Assembly (NCBI GenBank): GCA_963774935.1
Contig: CAVZGO010000003.1
Span: 620,001 to 684,000 of the forward strand
Reading direction: 5' to 3'
Source of the DNA: CAVZGO01 sp963774935
GTDB taxonomy: Bacteria > Chloroflexota > Anaerolineae > Anaerolineales > UBA4823
Length of the DNA: 64,000 nucleotides
Both the position numbers and the translations under genes were made by a program. The notes under the pieces were generated by a model. The model was not told the DNA's origin. It did not search any database and saw only the letters and a list, made by a program, of their open reading frames with translations. Positions 44,758-53,749 of this stretch are shown one piece after another; position 1 is the first letter of the stretch, and each line of letters opens with the position of its first letter.

Positions 44758-47502
44758 ATGGATAGTTCAAGTAACTTACAATTTGATCCCGCTCATGATG
44801 TACTTCACTACGAGCGGTCAGCCTTAGATGCAATCTTCCATGCAAAAAATGTCGCAGTAATTGGCGCTACCGAAACCGTCGGAACAGTCGGACGGACCCT
44901 GATCTGGAACCTGATCAGCAGCCCGTTCGGGGGTGCGGTTTTTCCGATCAATCCAAAGCGGTCGAATGTTCTGGGGATTAAATCCTACCCAAATATCTCT
45001 TCAGTCCCAGAACCGGTTGATCTGGCTGTCATCTGCATTCCAGCAACAGCCGTGCCAAATGTCATCAACGAATGCGTCAATGCTGGGGTAAAAGGCGCAA
45101 TTATCATCTCAGCAGGTTTCAAGGAAATCGGCCCAGCAGGCGCAGAACTCGAAAGACAGGTGATGGAACATGCGCGCCGGGGAAAAATGCGCATTATCGG
45201 ACCGAACTGCCTGGGTGTGATGAATCCGATTACCGGCTTTAATGCCACCTTTGCCACAACCGTAGCCCGACCTGGCAAGGTCGGCTTCATCAGTCAAAGC
45301 GGCGCCCTTTGCACCGCGGTGTTGGACTGGAGCTTGCAGGAAAATGTCGGCTTCAGCTCGTTCATATCGATTGGCTCAATGCTGGACGTCGGCTGGGGCG
45401 ACCTGATTTACTATCTTGGCGATGACCCGCGCACAGAAAGCATCGTTATTTACATGGAAACGATCGGTGATGCTCGTTCATTTATGTCTGCCGCTCGAGA
45501 GGTCGCCAGCACGAAACCCATCATCGTCATCAAACCTGGGCGTACGGCGGGCGCCGCCAAAGCCGCTGCCTCCCACACTGGCTCGCTGACCGGTAGTGAT
45601 GAGGTTCTCGAAGTTGCCTTTCGCCGGGCTGGCGTTCTGCGTGTGAGCACGATTGCTGAGCTGTTCTACATGGCAGAGGTGCTTGCCAAACAGCCTCGAC
45701 CGAAAGGCAACCGCCTGACCATATTGACCAACGCAGGTGGTCCTGGTGTATTAGCCACGGACGCACTCATTACCAATGGGGGCGAGCTTGCTGAGATCAG
45801 CCCACAGACCATGGAAGCCTTTAATGGCCTTCTCCCGGCAACATGGAGCCACAATAACCCTGTTGATATCATCGGAGATGCAAGTCCAGAACGGTACGCC
45901 AAAGCACTTGAGGTAGCTGCCAATGATCCAAATAGCGATGGCATGCTGGTAATACTGACTCCCCAGTCGATGACTGATCCTACAGCGACGGCTGAGCAGC
46001 TCCGTCCATACGCTACCAGCCTGGGGAAACCTGTCATTGCCAGCTGGATGGGTGGTCAGGATGTGCAGGCAGGCATCCAGGTGCTCAACCGGGCAAATAT
46101 ACCTACTTTCCCTTATCCTGATACTGCTGCCCGAATGTTTGACTATATGGCCCAATACGCAGGCATCTTGGAGCGGATGTACGAAACTCCCGTGTTAGGC
46201 GATTATGGCTCAGAAGGCACAACCAACCGGGAAAAAGCCAGCCAGATTATCCAGAATGCTCGTGAGGCCGGTCGAACGATCCTGACAGAGTTCGAATCTA
46301 AGGAACTTCTGGCTGCTTACAACATACCTACAGTCGCTACACAAATTGCCACAAGCGAAGGTGATGCAGTCGCACTGGCGAACACGACCGGTTACCCTGT
46401 CGTGCTCAAGCTGCACTCAGAAACCATCACCCATAAGACGGATGTCGGTGGGGTTAAGCTGAATCTGATGGATGATGATGATGTGCGTCGCGCCTACCAG
46501 GCCATTAAGGACTCGGTCACTCAGAAAGCCAGCGCAGCCGACTTTTTAGGTGTGACCGTCCAACCCATGTCAAAACTGGAAGGCTACGAGTTGATTTTGG
46601 GCAGCAGTGTCGATCCACAATTCGGCCCGGTATTACTGTTTGGATTGGGCGGACAGCTGGTTGAAGTGTTCAAGGACCGTGCGCTGGCATTACCCCCCCT
46701 TACATCTACTTTCGCCAAGCGATTGATGGAACGGACCAAGATCTACACCGCGCTGAAAGGCGTGCGCGGCTGGAAATCTGTGGATCTCGACGAGCTCGAG
46801 CAGATTCTGGTACGCTTCAGCGAGCTCATCACCGAACAGCGCTGGATCAAAGAGCTGGATATCAACCCACTGCTCGCTTCACCAGATCGCTTGCTGGCTC
46901 TGGATGCCCGCGTGGTAGTGTATGGTCCAGACGTTACCGAGGATGAATTACCAAAACTGGCAATCCGGCCTTATCCCACCCGGTATGTCTCCGAAACGAC
47001 CACCAAGGACGGAACGAAAGTAACTCTCAGACCGATCCGCCCGGAAGACGAGCCATTGATGGTGAAGTACCACCAATCTCTGTCCGATCAATCGGTTTAC
47101 TTACGCTACATGCACCCAATGCAGCTAATTGACCGTGTCAGCCACGAGAGATTGGGGCGCATTTGCCACAGCGATTATGACCGCCAAATTACACTGGTGG
47201 CGGAGGACAACGATCCCGAGACCAACGAGCCACGAATTATCGGTGCATCCAGGCTGAGCAAGCTGCACAGCCAAAATGGAGCTCAATATACTGTAATGAT
47301 AAGCGACTACTGTCAGGGAAAGGGATTGGGAACGGTGTTACTCTCCAAATTAATTGAGATTGGTCGCGCCGAGAAGCTCGAATGGATCGAAGCTTACATC
47401 ACCTCCGACAACCTTGCCATGCAGGCTGTATCCAAGAAGTTGGGTTTCACGATCTCCCCAACGGATAGTGAACATCTGGTTCGAGCCGAACTGATCCTGT
47501 AA
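44758..47502 (+). CDS. ADP-forming acetate-CoA ligase (alpha-beta fusion) with C-terminal GNAT domain
   Basis: The 914-residue fusion contains, in order, a CoA-binding domain (~25-150), the succinyl-CoA-ligase-like domains (~155-475), an ATP-grasp domain (~500-720) and a GNAT domain (~750-914, with CQGKGLGTVLLSKL). The phospho-relay histidines of ADP-forming synthetases are both present: His273 in SHTGSLTGSD and His559 in ITHKTDVGGV. It could make ATP from acetyl-CoA (energy conservation), and the GNAT part could acetylate proteins, as the related Pat/PatZ does. The two roles cannot be separated from sequence. A strong terminator-like hairpin follows. Confidence 0.93.
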   Translation: MDSSSNLQFDPAHDVLHYERSALDAIFHAKNVAVIGATETVGTVGRTLIWNLISSPFGGAVFPINPKRSNVLGIKSYPNISSVPEPVDLAVICIPATAVPNVINECVNAGVKGAIIISAGFKEIGPAGAELERQVMEHARRGKMRIIGPNCLGVMNPITGFNATFATTVARPGKVGFISQSGALCTAVLDWSLQENVGFSSFISIGSMLDVGWGDLIYYLGDDPRTESIVIYMETIGDARSFMSAAREVASTKPIIVIKPGRTAGAAKAAASHTGSLTGSDEVLEVAFRRAGVLRVSTIAELFYMAEVLAKQPRPKGNRLTILTNAGGPGVLATDALITNGGELAEISPQTMEAFNGLLPATWSHNNPVDIIGDASPERYAKALEVAANDPNSDGMLVILTPQSMTDPTATAEQLRPYATSLGKPVIASWMGGQDVQAGIQVLNRANIPTFPYPDTAARMFDYMAQYAGILERMYETPVLGDYGSEGTTNREKASQIIQNAREAGRTILTEFESKELLAAYNIPTVATQIATSEGDAVALANTTGYPVVLKLHSETITHKTDVGGVKLNLMDDDDVRRAYQAIKDSVTQKASAADFLGVTVQPMSKLEGYELILGSSVDPQFGPVLLFGLGGQLVEVFKDRALALPPLTSTFAKRLMERTKIYTALKGVRGWKSVDLDELEQILVRFSELITEQRWIKELDINPLLASPDRLLALDARVVVYGPDVTEDELPKLAIRPYPTRYVSETTTKDGTKVTLRPIRPEDEPLMVKYHQSLSDQSVYLRYMHPMQLIDRVSHERLGRICHSDYDRQITLVAEDNDPETNEPRIIGASRLSKLHSQNGAQYTVMISDYCQGKGLGTVLLSKLIEIGRAEKLEWIEAYITSDNLAMQAVSKKLGFTISPTDSEHLVRAELIL

Positions 47503-47525
47503 TTCAACCTGACTGACAAAGCAAT

Positions 47526-47557
47526 GGGCTGCACCCTTTGTAGACTGGGTGCAGCCC
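47526..47557 (+). terminator. intrinsic terminator after the acetate-CoA ligase gene
   Basis: An 11-bp perfect stem GGGCTGCACCC / GGGTGCAGCCC with a 10-base loop is followed by AAATTATTT. It stands 23 bases after the stop codon. Confidence 0.75.
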
Positions 47558-47650
47558 AAATTATTTAACTTTGGGGCTGGACAGAATCGCTACTATATTA
47601 GATAATTCACAAGAATAGGTGAAATAAACGATTTTTACAATGTAATTTGA

Positions 47651-48385
47651 ATGAAGCGCGTTTCCAGGATTTCTCGGATCGCCCAACGGCGGCGATGGAT
47701 GGGGGTGATGGTATATCACCGAGCACGTCTGGCTTATCGCAATCGATTGGATAAGCAAGAACCTTCTTCACGTCCGCCCACTCCTGATCAACCTGCTATA
47801 CCAAACGGAGGTACTTTCCTGTCTGGTTCTTACGGTAGTGAGAGGTTTCTATATCCATGGTCAGTAGAGCCACCAGCGGCAATAAGCCCGGTTGATAGCC
47901 ATCAGCCAACTGGCGCTGCATTTCATGACCTGATGGAACAAATTCAACAGGTAGTGCCCTATGATGCAGGCGGCTTATTGCTCCTCGAGAGCCAATCGCC
48001 CCAAATCCTTATCTTACGCCGCTGGTATCATGAAAATTATCCAACCTCAAGTAAGGCGCCTATATTTGAAATAAATTTCAGTCCTCACCTGAGTGATCTG
48101 GTTAAAATGGGAGATCCTTTCATCATCCCTGATGATTTAGAGACCGAGGACTGGCTCACTGCCATGAGGAGTTTTCCTACGAAATCTTGGCTCATCTCTC
48201 CTGTATTGGCGCAAGGGGCAATGATTGCTATGCTATCTCTTGAAAAAAGGGAGGCAAATTTCTATACATCCCAACACAAGCAGGAGTTAGCAGCCCTGGC
48301 CAACCAAATCTCCCTGATAGTCGAAAATACGCTCCTGGGACAAGAAACTGCCGAAAATCTGGCAGCGCGAGAAAAGCCTGAATAA
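47651..48385 (+). CDS. GAF-GGDEF protein, fragment 1 (first GAF domain)
   Basis: The 244-residue frame begins with a basic, proline-rich region and then a GAF-like domain (~95-235: YDAGGLLLLESQSPQILIL, SWLISPVLAQGAMIAML). It stops at REKPE. Removing one A from AAAA (48372-48375) continues the reading as LAARESLNKVSQAIS. This is the first of three frame breaks in one gene of about 735 residues spanning 47651-49861. The likely whole protein is a cytoplasmic diguanylate cyclase with three GAF sensors. Confidence 0.7.
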   Translation: MKRVSRISRIAQRRRWMGVMVYHRARLAYRNRLDKQEPSSRPPTPDQPAIPNGGTFLSGSYGSERFLYPWSVEPPAAISPVDSHQPTGAAFHDLMEQIQQVVPYDAGGLLLLESQSPQILILRRWYHENYPTSSKAPIFEINFSPHLSDLVKMGDPFIIPDDLETEDWLTAMRSFPTKSWLISPVLAQGAMIAMLSLEKREANFYTSQHKQELAALANQISLIVENTLLGQETAENLAAREKPE

Positions 48386-48410
48386 GGTATCGCAAGCAAT
48401 CAGCAGCTCC

Positions 48411-48611
48411 TTGGATTTGTCAACAGTACTACAGACGGTAGTCCAATTGGCTGCAGAGCTGGTGCATGCCGATGCGAGCGAGCTAGAGCTTCTCTCGCGC
48501 GAATGGCGAGACCCTGATCAGTTCATATACCTATCAATTGCCAGAAAACTGGAGCACGGAGCCGCTCAATCGCGGCACAGGCATAAGCTGGTCCATATTG
48601 GAAACTGGTAA
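48411..48611 (+). CDS. GAF-GGDEF protein, fragment 2 (start of second GAF domain)
   Basis: This short frame continues SSLDLSTVLQTVVQLAAELV and ADASELELLS, the N-terminal helix and first strand of a GAF domain. The frame changes again near 48485-48505. In the next frame the strand and loop read ANGETLISSYTYQLPENW. It has no start of its own and is listed only so the gene can be followed. Confidence 0.55.
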   Translation: MDLSTVLQTVVQLAAELVHADASELELLSREWRDPDQFIYLSIARKLEHGAAQSRHRHKLVHIGNW

Positions 48612-49302
48612 ATCTCTGCTTCAAAACGAATACTGCCTTCACCCACAAGCAATCGATGGGGTTAAATGTGCTGACATACGCAGCTATATTGGAGTTCCCA
48701 TCATATCCGGATCTGCACCCCTGGGCGTATTGTGCTTGTTCCGGCGAACGACAAGCGCCCAATTCACCGAACGGGACCTGCTTTTGAGCGAAATGATCGG
48801 CAGGCAAGCAGGCATCGCCATTCAGAATGCCCGATTATACGAATCTCTGCAGATCAGGGCAAAGGAAGCAGAAACGCTTCGCCAGGCAGCAGCAGCCGTC
48901 ATTTCTGAGACAGAATTGGATCAGGTATTAAACAGGATCCTCGTGCAGTTGATCAAGGTGGTTCATTTTGATCGAGCACGGATATTACTACTCAAGGAAG
49001 ACCTCTTGGAAGTTGTTGCAGCCCAGGGCTTCCCAAGCAACTTAAAAACGATCGGAGAAACCTATCCAGCAAACGCACCTCTTTTTCAGGAATGCCTGAC
49101 AACGGGCAAGCCAGTCATTATTGACGATCCGCAAAAGTACCCAATGTTCCGCAGACCTGATGATCGCTTCGCCAACTCGAAGCTGGATCGGTGTACCGAT
49201 GCACCTGCGCGGTCGAGCAATCGGTTTATTGACTATTTCGAGTTATCGAGTCAACGAATATACAGAAACCGAAGCCACATTGACCCAGGCGTTCGCCAAT
49301 GA
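48538..49302 (+). CDS. GAF-GGDEF protein, fragment 3 (rest of GAF 2 and most of GAF 3)
   Basis: The frame holds the remainder of the second GAF domain (ISWSILETGKSLLQ, SYIGVPIISGSAPLGVLCL, RQAGIAIQNARLYESLQ) and a third one (ETELDQVLNRILVQLIK, LEVVAAQGFP). It leaves the correct frame near 49180, where dropping one A restores NSSWIGVPMHLRGRAIG. The final ~40 residues of this frame are therefore spurious. Confidence 0.65.
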   Translation: MPENWSTEPLNRGTGISWSILETGKSLLQNEYCLHPQAIDGVKCADIRSYIGVPIISGSAPLGVLCLFRRTTSAQFTERDLLLSEMIGRQAGIAIQNARLYESLQIRAKEAETLRQAAAAVISETELDQVLNRILVQLIKVVHFDRARILLLKEDLLEVVAAQGFPSNLKTIGETYPANAPLFQECLTTGKPVIIDDPQKYPMFRRPDDRFANSKLDRCTDAPARSSNRFIDYFELSSQRIYRNRSHIDPGVRQ

Positions 49303-49861
49303 GGTAACGATTGCCGTTGAGAACGCGCGCCTGTTTTCCGAGCTGCAATCCTTGGCAACAACAGATTCTTTGACGAATTTACTCAATCGCAGGCGCTTTA
49401 TCAGCCTGGCAAAAACCGAATTCCAACGCGCGCGCAGATATCGGCAGCCTTTATCAATTATTCTTTTAGACATCGATCATTTTAAAAGAATTAACGATGT
49501 ATACGGTCATCCGGTGGGGGATCAGGTTTTGAGCGGTTTCGCCAGGATATTCGAAGAAACCTTGCGCCAGGTTGATCTGGTAGGACGGTACGGTGGCGAA
49601 GAATTTATTGCTCTGCTGCCAAATACAAACCTACAAAGCGCGCTAATTGTTGCAAATCGAGTGCTGGCTCAGATAACCAGCACTTCTATCTTAACGGATG
49701 CAGGCCCGATCCATATTGCGGCAAGCCTGGGTGTTGCTGAGATGGATAATAAATGCCCCGATATATTTACCTTGTTAAAATTCGCCGATCGTGCTGCTTA
49801 TGCTGCCAAACAAAGTGGCAAAAATCGGGTGTCCATCTCAGAAGAAGACCAGTTGAAATAA
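49121..49861 (+). CDS. GAF-GGDEF protein, fragment 4 (GGDEF diguanylate cyclase domain)
   Basis: After the end of GAF 3 (WIGVPMHLRGRAIGLLTI), residues ~85-246 form a complete GGDEF domain: TTDSLTNLLNRRRF, LDIDHFKRINDVYGHPVGDQ and the active-site loop RYGGEEFIALLP (GGEEF variant, catalytically competent in known enzymes). KQSGKNRV closes the domain. It would make cyclic di-GMP from GTP. The allosteric RxxD four residues before GGEEF reads RQVD, within the usual spacing. The product needs the upstream frames to have its sensors. Confidence 0.78.
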   Translation: MTIRKSTQCSADLMIASPTRSWIGVPMHLRGRAIGLLTISSYRVNEYTETEATLTQAFANEVTIAVENARLFSELQSLATTDSLTNLLNRRRFISLAKTEFQRARRYRQPLSIILLDIDHFKRINDVYGHPVGDQVLSGFARIFEETLRQVDLVGRYGGEEFIALLPNTNLQSALIVANRVLAQITSTSILTDAGPIHIAASLGVAEMDNKCPDIFTLLKFADRAAYAAKQSGKNRVSISEEDQLK

Positions 49862-50021
49862 TCAAATAACAAAACATCAATCATTAAGGTTTTATCATCT
49901 CCAATTCAGGCTGAGCTTAATAATTATCAATATAATCTACAAAATTATGTATTAACAGCTTGGATTTCCGATCCTTGTGATATTTAAGCCTGATAGTATT
50001 TCCATGTTTACCGAGGTTCGC

Positions 50022-51206
50022 ATGCCATTTCAGAAAACAAAGCCCCGCTTGGCCAGACTATTCATCTTATTTCCGTTGCTCGCTCTCCTGGCAATTGCAT
50101 GCCGGGCATCAGTTCCGACGAACGAAAACCAGCCTGCCAGCGTGCCACTTTTACAACCTACATCCGTCATCCAGGTGATGGAGGCTCCAGAAATACCCCA
50201 GCCTGTCCTGGATGAGCAAAGCTTGCTGGTTGAGCTCTATAAGCATGTAAACCCTTCAGTGGTAAACATCACCACGTATAGTCTCCAGTCCGGTGAATTG
50301 ATCGGTTTATCACAGGGCTCTGGTTTTGTGTTTGACGAACTGGGGCATGTTGTCACGAACGCGCATGTTGTGCAAGGAGCATCTGCTATCGATATTTCCT
50401 TCTCTGATGGAACCATCAAAGAAGCAGAAGTAATCGGAGAGGATCTAAACAGCGACCTCGCAGTACTCAAAGTGAGTGATATGCCAGCAGGCATCCTGCC
50501 GCTGCCGCTCGGCAATATCGAAGCAGTCCAGGTAGGACAGACAGTTTTAGCCATCGGCAACCCATTTGGACTGGATGGAACCTTGACCCGCGGGATTGTC
50601 AGCGCGCTCGGTCGCAGTATTCCAGCCTTAACGCCATTCTCTATACCGCAATCGATTCAAACAGACGCCCCGATCAACCCGGGCAACTCAGGTGGCCCGT
50701 TGCTGAACTTGCAAGGTGAGGTCATCGGAGTGAACGCTCAAATAGAAACACGCAATGAAGACATCACTAACAGCGGTGTGGGATTTGCAATACCGGTAAA
50801 TATTGTCGCGAGGGTAATACCCACTTTGATCGAAAAAGGAAGCATCGAATGGGCGTGGCTGGGAGTGAGAGGTGGAAGTCTGACTCCAACCATTGCTCAG
50901 GCAATGGGACTTCCAATCGAAAAAGGCGCTTACATATACGAGATAATAGATAACGGTCCAGCTCAAAAGGCTGGGCTCAGGGGCGCTTCAGGAACAGAAA
51001 CAATAGAAGGTCGCACGGTCCCAGTCGGTGGTGATGTAATCCTTGCGATTAACGGTGTCCCGGTCAGCTCATTCGATGATATACGCATCTATATTGCTCT
51101 GCAAAGTGGCCCTGGTCAGGAAGTTGTCCTGACAATCCTGCGCGGGAACGAACAACAGGATATCAGGCTTCTCCTGGAATCACGACCCGAAACGATTGAG
51201 CCGTGA
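50022..51206 (+). CDS. HtrA/DegP-type serine protease, lipoprotein
   Basis: The protein is an extracytoplasmic S1C protease of about 394 residues with one PDZ domain. A hydrophobic N-terminus ends in the lipobox LAIAC (Cys27), suggesting lipid anchoring. The triad is His115 (VTNAHVV), Asp145 (LNSDLAVLKV) and Ser226 (NPGNSGGPLL). The PDZ domain occupies ~290-390. It serves protein quality control under envelope stress. ATG 50022 has GAGG six bases upstream, and earlier in-frame starts would put charged residues before the signal. Confidence 0.92.
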   Translation: MPFQKTKPRLARLFILFPLLALLAIACRASVPTNENQPASVPLLQPTSVIQVMEAPEIPQPVLDEQSLLVELYKHVNPSVVNITTYSLQSGELIGLSQGSGFVFDELGHVVTNAHVVQGASAIDISFSDGTIKEAEVIGEDLNSDLAVLKVSDMPAGILPLPLGNIEAVQVGQTVLAIGNPFGLDGTLTRGIVSALGRSIPALTPFSIPQSIQTDAPINPGNSGGPLLNLQGEVIGVNAQIETRNEDITNSGVGFAIPVNIVARVIPTLIEKGSIEWAWLGVRGGSLTPTIAQAMGLPIEKGAYIYEIIDNGPAQKAGLRGASGTETIEGRTVPVGGDVILAINGVPVSSFDDIRIYIALQSGPGQEVVLTILRGNEQQDIRLLLESRPETIEP

Positions 51207-51233
51207 TTTGCGCAGTGGCGGTGTAGAGTACGG

Positions 51234-52253
51234 CTAATATCCAAGCTGTGGATCGAAGCGATTGAATAAAGGTTGCCCGGTCAGGTAGCGGCGTAAATTC
51301 TCAGAAAATAGCGTTATCGCACGGTCATCGTACCATGGTGAATTTCCTGATATATGGGGCGTCAGGATCACGTTGTTTAATTTCCAAAGCGGGCTGTCGT
51401 CCGGCAGCGGTTCCTCGGGAAAAACATCCAGCGCCGCGCCGGCTATTTTTCGCTCACGTAAACAGGCGACCAGCGCCTCCTGATCAATCACACCTCCACG
51501 AGACACATCCACAATAAATGCACTGGGTTTCAAAGCAGCCAGCTCACCAGCACCAATTAAATTTTTCGTTGTCGGCGACAGTGGAATTGTTACCACGACA
51601 AAATCGCATTCTTTCAGCATTGCTTTCAACGCCGCGGGCGGATACAGCCGATGAACATAATCTCCAAGCGGGTCGCCATAACCTTCTGGAATGTACCCAT
51701 AATCATTTGGATGCATCACATCGCGTTTAGTCGCCAGCACCTTCGCTCCGAATGAATGTAACAACCGCGCAACCTGCCGACCGATGCTGCCATAACCGAC
51801 GATTCCCACTGTGCTGTCACGCAGTTCCACCGGGCTGAAACGATCCCAACGATCTTTAGGCCATTCTCCGCGCCGTTGATGATTCAACATATTCGGCAAA
51901 TGGTGTCCCCAGCTTAAAAACATCATCAATACGTATTCCGCAACCTGAGTGATCACCGCGCCACTCAACGTGGTTGCGATGAGCTCAGGGTTATGAATCA
52001 CTGGAAAATCCACCGCGTGATCGATGCCTGCCCAATGAAACTGGATCCAACGCAGGTTCGGGACCCACTCCACGTTCGGGATTGCCCGGCTTGTGTATAG
52101 AACTTCTACTTTTTTCCACTGTTCGAGCGTTATTTCATCCGGCTTACGCGCTCTGGCTACCTGGATGTTTAATCTTGGTGAAACCTGCTGCAGCCGGCTG
52201 ATTTGCTCCCCGGTAAACGGTAAAGTAATTAATACATCAACGATATCTGCCAT
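51234..52253 (-). CDS. D-isomer-specific 2-hydroxyacid dehydrogenase
   Basis: The 339-residue NAD(P)-dependent enzyme has the Rossmann motif VGIVGYGSIGRQVARLL and catalytic residues Arg in VDVSRGGVID, Glu in DVFPEEPLPDDSPLW and His in TPHISGNSPWYD. The HISG motif instead of HIAG is a feature of the less characterised glyoxylate/hydroxypyruvate reductase-like members. The substrate cannot be fixed. It begins 16 bases after galT ends, so it is probably in the galT transcript. Confidence 0.9.
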   Translation of the reverse strand: MADIVDVLITLPFTGEQISRLQQVSPRLNIQVARARKPDEITLEQWKKVEVLYTSRAIPNVEWVPNLRWIQFHWAGIDHAVDFPVIHNPELIATTLSGAVITQVAEYVLMMFLSWGHHLPNMLNHQRRGEWPKDRWDRFSPVELRDSTVGIVGYGSIGRQVARLLHSFGAKVLATKRDVMHPNDYGYIPEGYGDPLGDYVHRLYPPAALKAMLKECDFVVVTIPLSPTTKNLIGAGELAALKPSAFIVDVSRGGVIDQEALVACLRERKIAGAALDVFPEEPLPDDSPLWKLNNVILTPHISGNSPWYDDRAITLFSENLRRYLTGQPLFNRFDPQLGY

Positions 52254-52269
52254 CCGATTTACCTGTCTC

Positions 52270-53355
52270 CTATCCTTGATTCCGCTTACGATAATGGGTT
52301 TTATCCAGGCTACGTAACCGGCTGGCAGCCAACTCGGCAGTCAGATCACGCTGAGGCATAGCCAACATCTCATACCCAACCATAAATTTCCGCACTGTTG
52401 CCGAGCGCAACAATGGGGGGTAAAAATGTGCATGGAGATGCCACAATGAATTGGGATCGTCAGTCACTGGAGCCTGGTGAAATCCCATCGAATACGGAAA
52501 AGATATCTCAAATAAATTATCATAACAGATGGTGACCTGCCGTAAAATATCGGCCATGCTAGAAATTTCGCCAGGAGTCATAGAAGGTAAGTTGGACACG
52601 TGGCGTGTACTTACCAATAAAATCTCAAAAGGCCAGGTCGCCCAATATGGCACCAGAGCGATGAAATCATCGTTCCGCGCCACAATCCGCTCAGCACTCA
52701 CTCCTTCTAGCTTTATGTAATCACACAGCAAGCAGCTTCCATGACGATGGTTGTAATCGACCTGAGCGCGACCTTCCTTCGCAGGTTCGTTTGGCACCTG
52801 GCTGGTCGCCCAAATCTGGCTGTGCGGATGTGGATTAGAACACCCCATCATGGCGCCTTTGTTTTCAAAAACCTGCACATATTTTATAAAATCCAATGTA
52901 CTCAGTGCACGAGTTTGCTCGATCCAGGTACAAACGACATCCTCTACCGCTTGTTGGGAAAGCTCTGGCAGAGTCAAATCATGGCGAGGTGAGAAACATA
53001 CCACCCGGCAGACCCCCGATTCTATCCGTGCCTGAAAAAGATGATTAAATTTTTCATCCTGGTTTCGACTGATATTGTCTGGACTGGCTCCAGACAGCTC
53101 ATCTGGACGAAGCAGGGAAGAAAAATCGTTATCGAAGACATAGGTTCCGGAATAGGGAGGGTTTACTTGTCCACTGGCGCGATCATTCCCAGGGCACAGA
53201 TAGCACGTCGGATCATAGGCTGGTAAGTTATCTGGCGGCGTTTTTTCCACCTGTCCTAACCAGGGTCTGCGGCTGCGGTGAGGAGATACGAGCACCCATT
53301 CTCCTGTGAGAGGATTGAAACGACGATGTGGATTTTCAGGAGTTGGTATTATCAT
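52270..53355 (-). CDS. galT: galactose-1-phosphate uridylyltransferase
   Basis: The 361-residue enzyme exchanges UMP between UDP-glucose and galactose-1-phosphate in the Leloir pathway. The active site is NPHPHSQIWA with the nucleophilic His178. The N-terminal RRFNPLTGEWVLVSPHR and the zinc-type CYLCPGN (Cys51, Cys54) are typical. The galactokinase gene galK lies 8 kb away on the other strand, and no galE is visible in the window. Confidence 0.95.
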   Translation of the reverse strand: MIIPTPENPHRRFNPLTGEWVLVSPHRSRRPWLGQVEKTPPDNLPAYDPTCYLCPGNDRASGQVNPPYSGTYVFDNDFSSLLRPDELSGASPDNISRNQDEKFNHLFQARIESGVCRVVCFSPRHDLTLPELSQQAVEDVVCTWIEQTRALSTLDFIKYVQVFENKGAMMGCSNPHPHSQIWATSQVPNEPAKEGRAQVDYNHRHGSCLLCDYIKLEGVSAERIVARNDDFIALVPYWATWPFEILLVSTRHVSNLPSMTPGEISSMADILRQVTICYDNLFEISFPYSMGFHQAPVTDDPNSLWHLHAHFYPPLLRSATVRKFMVGYEMLAMPQRDLTAELAASRLRSLDKTHYRKRNQG

Positions 53356-53423
53356 TTCTGAAAATTTTACCGGATGTTGTATGAAATATGAGATAGCTCA
53401 AATACCTCAGCAAGGCTAATTGT

Positions 53424-53452
53424 ATTATAGTATTTGAGCACGTGTAGATCAA
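53424..53452 (-). promoter_or_regulatory. promoter of galT
   Basis: On the minus strand TTGATC (53447-53452), 17 bases, TATAAT (53424-53429). The leader would be about 60 bases before ATG 53355. Confidence 0.55.
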
Positions 53453-53559
53453 ACGACCTGTTACGACAATACCGATATATGTGAGGTTGATAGAATCCAA
53501 GCAGAATGCATCTGGTATGACAAAAATCACCTTACCAACATGACATTCATTACATGAAA

Positions 53560-53588
53560 TCGACCTCGGGTTGGTGCTAAACTATAAT
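53560..53588 (+). promoter_or_regulatory. promoter of the structured RNA at 53595
   Basis: TCGACC (53560-53565, four of six matches to TTGACA), a 17-base spacer and a perfect TATAAT (53583-53588). The predicted start is about 53595, eight bases before the closing stem of the RNA. No plus-strand gene follows before 57494. Confidence 0.5.
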
Positions 53589-53594
53589 CAAACA

Positions 53595-53728
53595 ATTGAA
53601 TACGCCGGAGTGATCTAAGAAGATTTGCTGGCACTCGATCGAGTTTAATCTTGATCTACCAATATGGTTTTCAAGGCCAGCGGTTACCTGCCCTTCTAGC
53701 AGGACTGGGATTACTCCGGCGACCCTTT
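53595..53728 (+). ncRNA. candidate small structured RNA
   Basis: A 13-bp closing stem (53603-53615 with 53709-53721) encloses a branched structure: GCTGGC/GCCAGC (53627-53632 with 53676-53681), inside which are the self-complementary ACTCGATCGAGT hairpin (53633-53644) and CTTGA/TCAAG (53650-53654 with 53671-53675) capped by ACCA/TGGT, then CCTGC/GCAGG (53687-53691 with 53699-53703). ACCCTTTT follows the stem. The closing stem has one G-T pair on this strand that becomes A-C on the other, which favours plus-strand transcription. It matches no RNA family I can name. The flanking genes are both on the minus strand. Confidence 0.5.
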
Positions 53729-53749
53729 TAAAATCCGCTCTAGTTGAAC

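Noticed and set aside
53603..53721. Possible tRNA-Ser(UGA)-like element on the minus strand (loop CTTGAAA and acceptor-like GCCGGAG)
   Set aside because: The anticodon-like stem pairs only three bases, no TTCRA T-loop exists, and 119 bases is too long; the plus-strand fold is better.
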